From Agelas oroides (taxonomy: Eukaryota > Porifera > Demospongiae > Agelasida > Agelasidae), in the NCBI GenBank assembly GCA_949130485.1, contig OX422204.1, positions 5,146,015-5,210,014 of the forward strand: a stretch of DNA of 64,000 bases, in the 5' to 3' direction. Below are positions 49,101 through 61,100 of this stretch, piece by piece; the stretch's first letter is position 1, and every line of letters starts with the position of its first letter. The position numbers and the translations under genes are program-made. The notes below the pieces were generated by a model. That model saw only the letters and a list, made by a program, of their open reading frames with translations. It did no database searches and was not told where the DNA came from.

Positions 49101-52100
49101 TGCTTTGAGGAGCCCAGCTGTTGGTTGGCATTCACAGTGCTATGAATATTCAACTTACTAAACAGATTGGGGGTGGGGCTCAATGGATGGAGTTATCGTA
49201 ATATTAACTAGGGGGATGGGCAAACCAACATATGGACTTTTGCTGTCGTCTCGTCTTGGTAGGGCATCTGGGAGGCTTGTTGTTTGATGGTAGGTATTCC
49301 TGTACCGAAGATTCTTTTGCTGGACATTCATGTCTTTACTGCGGGGACTTTCTCGCGGTGCATATCCTAGTTTTAAAGATTAGTCAATTTCTGGCTGTTT
49401 TGCCAAATTTAATGCTTGACAATATTTCCCGTTATACAGTAATTATCGCCATAGTACAAAGCTGTACCGGAAAAAATATCACTCATTTGTTGCCATTGGC
49501 ATTGTTACCCGTGCTGCGTACTCGTAACAATACAGATGGAAAGAAGTCGTGATTATTTTCCAGTGTAGCTTTGTACTGAATTGACTTATTTTGGCAAAAT
49601 TGATATTTAGTGAAATGTCACAGAATTAGATGCACACGATTTAAGAGCTTACCCCGTGAGTAACCACGTTCACCGAAGACGCTTAGTGTGAGAAAAGACA
49701 CTTGAAAAGATGGACGGCGAGACATATGAAGTTGAAGGCTCTGTCCATGACCATCACCTTTTCAATCACGTCTGGAGTCCCCTTGATTGGCGAACAGTTA
49801 GTCTGCCAAACAGATGTAAGCAATACCCGGGATGTGTATGTGTGGCAGTGATGTGTGTGACAACAATTGCCCCAATTGTCGGCCATGTTCCCAGGAAGAT
49901 ATCAGCAGCATGTATGATTTTCTTGGCTCACTGTAACTCCTTTTTGGCAGTAGAGGTTGACCCACACATAGTGTAGAAACAGCAGGCTGTTCTTTCTTCT
50001 GGAAAATTTGTACAACGCCATTGTTAGCTCAGTTATCAAGGATAAGCATACTTACATATGCAATATTGTCACCTAAGATCTACACATATGTTGATGGATT
50101 TAAATTTGGCGGTTGATTTTCAATCGCCAAATCACCAAATTAAGACAATTCCCACCGTATGCTATACATTATTTTCCCTGATTCATGTTCAGGGGACTAC
50201 ATGGCTTTGTGTGTGTAATTTTTATTTGCATTAATTGGTCCTCATTGTATGGTCTTTCTGTACAGGCTTTGCTGCAAACCACATACGCTATGGGGTATGC
50301 AATGGGACCTGTAATAGGAGGAGGACTCCAGGAGGTGAGTAGCTCTCAATTACTATGGGAGACATAAGTTGACAAGGAATGTTTTGCCCTGCTTTGTGTA
50401 GCAGCAACATTTCAGTATTACGGTCTTTAGTCTCGTGGTAAGGACCAATGAGATTGAAAGATTGCTAATTAATACATAGCACTTCCCTTACAGCAGTGAA
50501 ATTTTGCCTGTCTACTTGCACCCAATTGGGTATCCGAACATTTTTTGAGTGGGTTAGTTTCACAAGTTGCAAAAGCATGTGCTAGCACAAGAAATTCGAC
50601 AGGGTTCACATGTACTACAGGTTTTGCTCATGAGAGTGTGGGGCTGTGCACAAGGTGCTTCCACAAATTAACACTTTATGACCACGCCCCTCACCTTGCA
50701 TATACCATAAAGCACGTATCAAGTACCCACCATGGAGCAAGCACTCACACCCCTGTTTTTGTTGAAGTTCCTGCACAGGGTGAAAATGAAATGTAGTAAT
50801 TAAGGTATCATTGCTGACACAGAGTTTTATCATCCAAGTGTAACAGCTAAATTTTGCCAGTATAGTTATCTCACAATTTAAATAACCTATGGGCACGAAA
50901 TAAAGGCCAACTTGTAGCTAAAGCCTCTCAATATTACATACCTACAAATCAACAAAAACCTCTCAGGGATAGCTACGCTAGCTCCAAGAAATAAAAACAA
51001 AAACACAAAAATATTTTACAATGGATAATCATTACGGTCAGCACATTTCGTACACACAGTTTCAATGTAGCACATTTTCGTATACACACAGTTTCAATAC
51101 AGCACATTTTTGTACACAGTTTCAACACAGCACAGCTACCTAGTTATTTCGCACGAGATGGCCTCTTCTTTGATACCCGAAGGTGACTCATGGCAAACAC
51201 ATGACAACTTTGTCAGTGTCTGATAAATTGTCTGCCTTTACAGTGTTCCTCGGTTCTCTTACGCATGTGTAAGAGAACTGAGGAACTGTGGTAGCCACAA
51301 ACGCAGCAAGCTGTTTGTACTCCACCTAACTACAACTATGCCTAGGAACGTAGAATCAATTGAAAACCGTTAAAAGATTTTCATGGGTATCGTAGACCAG
51401 GAAAATACTTTTACACAAAACAGTAAAACATGAAAATTTTACAACCTAAAATAGGACAATAGGGACAGGGTGTAGCAAACACTTTGGTACGATCCATTCC
51501 CTCCCATGGTACAGTGGGATGAGATGGACAGTAGGTACAGGGGGGTATGAATTGGGATGATCCCAGTCTATCTGTTTCCTCCATTTATACAGTGCGATAC
51601 AGTACCCAATGTGTCAATCCTTCCCATAGTACAGTGGGATGAATTATAGCTTGGGACAGTCCCAAAGTGTCCCCTTGTAGGACAGTCCCTTAGTGTAGAA
51701 CAGGATGGAATGCATAGTTGGCAGACACTAATCCCTAAACACATTTTGGGATTCCCAATGTACATGTACCATGGACGTCTGTTGGCAATCCTAGACATGT
51801 ATACCTGTTTTTGCCATCATTTTCTTGCTTGCCTAGGTTGGAGGATTTTTGCTTCCCTTTCTGGTAGTCGGTGCGTGTATTCTTGTCCTGCTGGTGGCCT
51901 TAATGATTCTAGTACCACCAACAGGTATGGCCTTTGCATAAGCTAGCTATTTATGTTTATACAGTGATTGCTGCATTCGTATATCGTTGCAAATGTGTTA
52001 TGTGACAATTCTGATACCCAAATCTGATATATGAAAGTCTTGCTTGTGACCTCTTTTATTCTGTTTGCCATGTAGATTGTGTTAGTGAGAAGGTGTTGCC

Positions 52101-55100
52101 ATGGCGACTACTGTTGACGCTTTCTAGTAACATTATGTTTGTCTTACTAGGTAGGTTACTGCCATTTCTAACTAGGGAGTACATGTAGTTGTGGGAGTAA
52201 GTGAGCAGGTGCCTTCTCATGCTGTATATAACCTCGTTCCCAGTCCTTCCCTGCATGGCTTCAGTTTTTGATCACTTGCAGTATGCAAATACAGAGAGCG
52301 AAAGCTTGAGAGATCTCATCATGATGTCAGGTAGAAAGAGGGTAGACAGACGAAGGGCACTGCCTGATGCTGTAACTCATAAACATATATTGTGTTGTTC
52401 GAGTCTACCGAACAATGAACTGTATTGACACTGTCTTTCAAACGTTACAGTCTCAAGTTTTTTCACAAGATATTACAAGAAGGTCTTTTTTGGGCACCGT
52501 CCCCTGTCTGCCTATCATTACATCACACATCACTGTGCATGTGAACACTGTTTTTGCATACTGGAAGCAATCAAATCTGGACGGTAGCGAAGGCCTAGGA
52601 ACCAGGCTATACCTATACATCACAAAATTTGCAGTGGATAAGTTTTCGTGTATTTCGCAAGTTGGTCTGCACTTGCGAAATTAACCACAAATTACATGTG
52701 CTATGCATGTTCATACACAACGGATACACCATTGATGCTGTTACAAGTTGCAAAAATTAACCACGGCAACGGCATCCTAATACTGTACTTGCGCCTAGGC
52801 ATTCACCCATCACTAGTGTTGACTTGTTTTTCACACTGTGGCTTCTTGCATTTCAGTCTGTCAGAAGTGTGTGTATGGCAGTCCCATGTAGAAATCATTC
52901 CGTCGCATATTTTGTTGCATTCAAACTGCCGTAATGCTGAACTTCTGTTAAGGGTGGAGCTCATACACGCTTTGTTGATGCTTTACATGTTCATGTATCC
53001 GCAAAGCATGTATGAGTCCCGCCCTTAATGGACGTTCAGTGGTACAGCGCATCAAACGTGGCAATGTAATCAGAATATATGACGGAATAATTAAGCTTCG
53101 AATTGTACACAATACTCATGCATGTGTGCATTTCTTTCACAGTTCTATCACTCATGCTGATGAGAACTGCTATGTGTGCTGTTTTTGCATATTTTGGACA
53201 CTATCTTTACATGAAAGTAAGTTGAAGATATTTTTTCATAATTTATACTATTACTTTGAAACAGTTTTGGTAGTTTAGGCAACAAACTTACTGAAGAGAC
53301 ATTGGATATACCACCTCTACGAGGAGTAAAAAAACAGTGGCGTAGGAAAGACTTTTTGATTGGAGGGGCACGGTTTGAAACTACACATAGAGTAGTGAGC
53401 AATTTATATTACAATTATGAAAACTTGGGGGGGCACATGCCCCCGGTGCCCCCCCGGTTCCTACACCTATGAAAAACACACTCTCAGTCTCTACCCTATA
53501 CGGTGAGTATAGGTACGTAGTATATCCAATTTATACCACATTGAGACAGTAAACTATGACTCAATTTATACCACATTGAGACAGTAAACTATGACTCAAT
53601 TTATACCACATTGAGACAGTAAACTATGACTCAATTTATAGTTTTATACCACTTTGAGACAGTAAACTATGACTCAATTTATAGCACATTGAGACAGTAA
53701 ACTATGACTCAATTTATAGCACATTGAGACAGTAAACTATGACTCAATTTATAGCACATTGAGACAGTAAACTATGACTCAATTTATACCACATTGAGAC
53801 AGTAAACTATGACTCAATTTATACCACATTGAGACAGTAAACTATGACTCAATTTATACCGCTTTGAGACAGTAAACTATGACTCAATTTATACCCTTTG
53901 AGACAGTAAACTATGACTCAATTTATACCACACTGAGACAGTAAACTATGACTCAATTTATAGCACATTGAGACAGTAAACTATGACTCAATTTATACCA
54001 CACTGAGACAGTAAACTATGACTCAATTTATACCACACTGAGACAGTAAACTATGACTCAATTTATACCACACTGAGACAGTAAACTATGACTCAATTTA
54101 TAGTTTTATACCACTTTGAGACAGTAAACTATGACTCAATTTATACCACATTGAGACAGTAAACTATGACTCAATTTATACCACATTGAGACAGTAAACT
54201 ATGACTCAATTTATACCACATTGAGACAGTAAACTATGACTCAATTTATAGCACATTGAGACAGTAAACTATGACTCAATTTATAGCACATTGAGACAGT
54301 AAACTATGACTCAATTTATAGCACATTGAGACAGTAAACTATGACTCAATTTATACCACATTGAGACAGTAAACTATGACTCAATTTATACCACATTGAG
54401 ACAGTAAACTATGACTCAATTTATACCGCTTTGAGACAGTAAACTATGACTCAATTTATACCGCTTTGAGACAGTAAACTATGACTCAATTTATACCACA
54501 CTGAGACAGTAAACTATGACTCAATTTATACCACATTGAGACAGTAAACTATGACTCAATTTATACCGCTTTGAGACAGTAAACTATGACTCAATTTATA
54601 CCGCTTTGAGACAGTAAACTATGACTCAATTTATACCACACTGAGACAGTAAACTATGACTCAATTTATAGCACATTGAGACAGTAAACTATGACTCAAT
54701 TTATACCACACTGAGACAGTAAACTATGACTCAATTTATACCGCTTTGAGACAGTAAACTATGACTCAATTTATACCGCTTTGAGACAGTAAACTATGAC
54801 TCAATTTATACCACACTGAGACAGTAAACTATGACTCAATTTATAGCACATTGAGACAGTAAACTATGACTCAATTTATACCACACTGAGACAGTAAACT
54901 ATGACTCAATTTATACCACACTGAGACAGTAAACTATGACTCAATTTATACCACACTGAGACAGTAAACTATGACTCAATTTATAGTTTTATACCACTTT
55001 GAGACAGTAAACTATGACTCAATTTATACCACATTGAGACAGTAAACTATGACTCAATTTATACCACATTGAGACAGTAAACTATGACTCAATTTATACC

Positions 55101-58100
55101 ACATTGAGACAGTAAACTATGACTCAATTTATAGCACATTGAGACAGTAAACTATGACTCAATTTATAGTTTTATACCACTTTGAGACAGTAAACTATGA
55201 CTCAATTTATAGCACATTGAGACAGTAAACTATGACTCAATTTATACCACATTGAGACAGTAAACTATGACTCAATTTATACCACACTGAGACAGTAAAC
55301 TATGACTCAATTTATACCACACTGAGACAGTAAACTATGACTCAATTTATACCACACTGAGACAGTAAACTATGACTCAATTTATACCACACTGAGACAG
55401 TAAACTATGACTCAATTTATACCACATTGAGACAGTAAACTATGACTCAATTTATACCACACTGAGACTCAATTTATACCACACTGAGACAGTAAAAACT
55501 ATGACTCAATTTATACCACACTGAGACAGTAAACTATGACTCAATTTATACCACTTTGAGACAGTAAACTATGACTCAATTTATACCACTTTGAGACAGT
55601 AAACTATTACTCAATTTATACCACATTGAGACAGTAAACTATGACTCAATTTATACCACACTGAGACAGTAAACTATGACTCAATTTATACCACATTGAG
55701 ACAGTAAACTATGACTCAATTTATACCACACTGAGACAGTAAACTATGACTCAATTTATACCACACTGAGACAGTAAACTATGACTCAATTTATAGCACA
55801 TTGAGACAGTAAACTATGACTCAATTTATAGCACATTGAGACAGTAAACTATGACTCAATTTATAGCACATTGAGACTGTAAACTATGACTCAATTTATA
55901 CCACACTGAGACAGTAAACTATGATTCAATTTATACCACACTGAGACAGTAAACTTATAATCTCCAACCTGATGTCCTAGCTTGTTGTTGTCTACAGTAC
56001 CAGTAATGAAAATTGAATTCTAGGGGCAATACCTCAATCCTGGTAGCAAACTACAATTTTAGCGAAACCAGTATCAGTAGATAGAGCGTTAAAAGAGCTA
56101 CAAAATGATAGGCATTTCATTAGGCTATGCCTTACACTGTTGTAAAAACTAATACAAACATTTAGAGTATCGGTACGGTTCTTTATGATATTGCGAAGTG
56201 AATTCTACTAGCACAGCACTTGCACTTAACAACTTGCTGACAAAAAGGGATATCATATTGTAGGTCTTTAGCGCTGTATCATGTATATGTTATATCTTCC
56301 TTGGAACTTGTAATTGCTGTGGATAGCCGTTAAAATTCAATTTTCATTACCGGTACTCTGGACACAGTGTATTAGTAAACATACAAACATTGCTTTTTAT
56401 GTGCTTTAATTTATTGTTGTGATACTTGGAGAGGATGAGTGCTGGTTTGTTTAGCCCCGTATCCGACACGGTTTTGTTTTGCTGACAAACTTCAGCCTAT
56501 GGCATATACCCCTCTCTTCCTTCTCATACACAAAGTGGCTACATACAATAACGGAGGAGTTGTCTTTGCTAACAGATAACCCCTGGCGTTGTTAGCTACT
56601 GGTGTTGGACAGTTCCCATACCTAACATTCTAATTAAAGAGCCATTAAAAATTACCATACTTTTGACACGACCAGCATGACCAGGCTGCAAGTACGTACC
56701 TTGTATTTACCAAGGTATTCTACCACAGGTAGCTATGTATAAAAGGGGAGATGAGAGCCCAGTAGTGAGAACTAGCTACTGAAGATGTCAACTGTCACCA
56801 TGCAGCTAAATGACAAGAACTACGTAAAAAAGTAGCTGCCACAGCAAGGAATACACAGAGAACAACATTACTAACACTGCCGATGCCGTAGCCCAAGACA
56901 AAATACACATGCTGTGATGCGCTTGCACGGAATTTGTAATTTTGTGGGTTTAACTTCCATTTCGTTTCGTTTCACCAACACCCCATACAATCAGATTTTA
57001 TGCACACTTGTGTATAAATAATGAAGTTACTGTAAACACTAAGTGATGTGTTTACAGTAATAACCACAAAGGACCAATCAGGTGGGATATATGACAGTTA
57101 TAGCACAGGTGGCCAGGGATTTATGGCTGTTAGTAAACAATCCCTCTCCTCGGGCTATGCGGTCTGTTTGCTGCCATACATGTAAATCCCTGGCACTGTG
57201 CTATAACTGTATGTAACTTATCCTGTCATTGTTTTTGTTCTTCCAAACTGCAGTTTCATCTCAGCTTTGGCATCATCGGTCTTGTGTACCTTGGTTTAAC
57301 AGGAACGTACGGAATCGGCACCATTACTGCTGGACCAGTAACTGATAAACTGGTAAGATTTTTCACTAGTGTAGCTAAGTATTGTATATATACATGTACA
57401 ACCTCATGAAGAGTATAACAACTGCCAACTCTCATGTATTTTGCATGAAACTTGCACACTTAGTATCTACCTCACACTCACACACATTGAAGCCAAAATC
57501 GTACGATGCACACAAAGTGATTCGCAATGCCAGACCACACTCCTAGACAAGGCTAAATCATAGGTGCACTACGTGCACGCACTAGATAATTTGGTAAAAT
57601 AAGAAAAGGCTAAATCATGCATGGGGTAAAACACCGTGAAGCTAGCCAACAAAAGTAAATATAGAACCAAACCAAGGTAAATCAAAGATATTGGAGATAG
57701 CATTATATCATCATAATAATTCTACAGTGTGGTATTATGTCATACTTTCACATGTCTTACACATAAAAAAGGCCTCTATCTCACTCCATTTTGTGACACA
57801 TCTCACTCATTTGCATGTACTGAGGTTGGCACCTTTGGTAAAAACACAGATATACTCCTCTAGAAGGGATGTAATGTGGTAGACGATAGCTTGTATGTAC
57901 ATGCAGACCCATTTCTGAGCATCCAGTTTTCAGGTATTACCGTAGTCTGGCAAAGAGCGCCTACCTACTTTTGGCCCAATTTCCTGTATAGGGTTAAAGT
58001 TTACTCTAATGAATGCCTACTCTAGAGCAAGCTTCATGTGGCTAATGAAACACACTCGTGGAGTTTTGAGAAGCACATCTGAGGTAAGAAACTTCATGTT

Positions 58101-61100
58101 ATACTTGAAAGAAGGTTATTACAAGGTGGCTTTGTATACATGGACATAGCTAAAATAGCTGCCCTTGCTTTGTACACCACACTCACAATGGCACGTTGCT
58201 GTTCAGAGTGTCCATATCATCAGGACTTGCACTTCAAAAGCTGGTGCCTCCATTGTACGTTATTGTTCTTCCAATTATTTGCTTTGAGCGCATGTCGCTG
58301 TAAACATATATATAACATATAGCTGTACATGCATGGGCACTCTTTAGGGGTTAAATGAAAGAGCATCCACCCCTGCAAACTTGTGGGGTGCTACGTATGC
58401 CCATGGGCGCACTTTTGTGAGACTATTGTACATCACATTGGAGATCTAGCACTAAGCAATGAGGCCAGGACTGTTACATGTAGTTTTTTGACGTGAGTGA
58501 CATGAGCACACTGTGTAGTGAACCCTTGGAACAGCTAGACAGGGAATGGTAGATCAGAGAGGCTAAACTTTTCGATGATTTTCACTCAATCACTGCAATT
58601 GCATGACGTTTCTTGACCTCCAGTACAATGTACAGTAGACCCTTGCTTATCCGGCCACAACAGGACCAGACCATGTCCAGATTAGTGAAATTGCCAAGTA
58701 TAGCATCTATAATGTGTCATTGTTAGCTAAGCGCAATACCATAGTTTCTTTTCATGTCATGTTATCCATCGTCGTTGCAAACAATCATCGTATGTTGGCC
58801 TCTTTTGGCTTCAGACGGTCAAAGTCATCTTCGCGTGGTCGCTCCTCCCTTCAAATGTTCTAGTAGAGCTAGTTTGCCTTGTAATGCAGAAAAAGACATT
58901 TTCTTTTCTCTCAGAGGCTGCAACTAACCACTGCGTACTTGTGGATTGTGCATGTGTATAGTGCGCATTAATTAAAACCCAAGGGAACGCCGTCCAGATA
59001 ATCTGAGCAGCCGGATATTCAAGGTTCAGATAAGTGAGGTTCCACTGTATTACCATGGGAACCAGATGATCAGAAGGAGTTCTATATGTTCACACAATTT
59101 GTGGGGAATCTAATGCCTTCATTACCTGCTAACAACCTATGTAAGTAGAACTTTGTTGCAATAGATACACAGGGTTTTGCAGAATCTTTGCAACATGCAA
59201 GTGCTAAGCAATGAAGTTAGTAGCTGGGTTTGGTTGAGAAGGTGCTACTTCCTACATAGGCACATAAAATAACCACAGCCCCAGCAGTGCAAACTTTCAC
59301 TTCCATATAAGGAACACAATATGTTTTAATCCTTTAACAACTGATGATGAGTGTACTCATCATGCAACTTTGGCCGCATGTTATCAGTTGGCGCAATCCG
59401 TTTTGAAGAAAGGTTTTGTGCTAGCAAAAAAGGTGGGATAGGGGGAGGTGGGTGGGCATAGTCATGACACATGGCGGCTGTCTTGGCTGGCTGTAGAAAA
59501 GCCTTGGTCGGCCTGGCTTGGCCATTTTTACACAAATGGGTTTAGAAACTGCTCCTCTGCCTTTGTAGGGACTCCTTTTCTGGCACTGTAGACAGTTTTC
59601 AGTCGGGAGAAATGTCCACCGGTCGGAGAGCCGTGACTATTGTAGGCTCGCTAACGAGTGGGCATGGCAGAGGTTATGAACCCCGAGAGGATTGATGGGA
59701 GAACCCTTAGCTCAAGTGTCCAGTGCTAGCTTGCAGCAGAAGTTGAAATACAGGTCATACAAGGTATCATTAGCTTCTGAAAGACTTCTAGAAAATGAAA
59801 CTCAGTGTATAATGGGTTAAGTATAATATTGCGAAGGTTCTGCAGAACCCTGTAAAAGTGGGAAAGAGTCAGGGATATATTATTGACTGTCCCGTGATAT
59901 TATATTTTCTCTTTTTCCCACACGCAATCGTTCACAGAACATACCCCGATGTCTGATCGTTGTGGGTCTGGTGATTAGTGCAGTTGGCTATCTCTTCCTT
60001 GGTCCTCAAAAGTTTATTACCACACCGTAAATATCTTCATGTCCAATTTGTATTAGTTTTATCACACTCGTGAGGGGTGTAACTGATTTATAGGTATGAG
60101 ACACAAGCAGAGTGCTTATGTAATAGCAGGAGCTTATGAGCACCACGAAGAAGAAGGAACATCAAACTACCATCCAATAGTTGATCCCATCCTCTGTTGA
60201 ATCTTGCACTCCACAAAACACGCCTTATAAGGAAGCGGTATGTTTGCACCTACTTTGTTAAGAAGCCGGGAGATGACTATTGTCACAGCGGGCGGGCTCT
60301 TGAGAATGGTAATAACAAGGACCAATATGGTGGAGAATATAGCTAATACATAATGAGGAAGGTTATCTGTTACAAACTTGAGCTCGGAAAATAATTTGCT
60401 GACGTTTTGACTGAATGCTCCTGTCGTCATCAAGGCGAAAGTGTGAACAAACTCTGCTATTCATTACAGCCATGCACTACTGAGGATACACATCATTGGA
60501 GGTCAAAGGTCGGGGAGGATTGCTCCTCTCCCCCCTGCCTCCTCATTACAGCAGTCCAGCAACCAGGGACTTCAGGTCCTCCATCTCGGTTGAAACACTC
60601 CTCTGAGGGTGTTATCTGGATGTGTAGGGCCTCCAGTTTCTGTTCTCTGCCATGGTCCAGCACTGTGGTCTCCTCCCAGTGGATCAGGTGGTGGTTCTCC
60701 CAGCCATGCTCCGCTACAGCCAAATTCTCCATCATCCTCCTCTCACAGGCATCCCATGCAGTGTTCCTTCAGTCTCGTCTCCATTCTCCATCTGGTCTCT
60801 CCGATGTAGACCTGGCCGCAGCTGCAGGGGATACGATACACCACATTGGATTGCTTACCAAGAAGTAATGTATCCTTGACCTTGCATGGTCAACATTGAG
60901 CGAGAGTCCGCCTGACTACTCTGATGTGATATCCTCATTCATCATAGTCACATAGGAAATCACCACCAGTGGTCCCCTTACCGACCTTTGACCTCCAATG
61001 ACGTGTATCCTCAGTAGTGTACGGCTATGAATAGTACCGTTTGTTCACACTTCTTCACTTTCACCCTGATGACATCTGCAGCATTCAGTCAAAACGTCAG

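Noticed and set aside
53529-55958. CRISPR-like array of 35-bp repeats
   Set aside because: There are no unique spacers, the whole unit repeats in tandem, and the context is animal intron sequence.
60407-60868. Open frame of 153 residues on the plus strand
   Set aside because: It is antisense to the GIY-YIG nuclease of the Penelope-like fragment.
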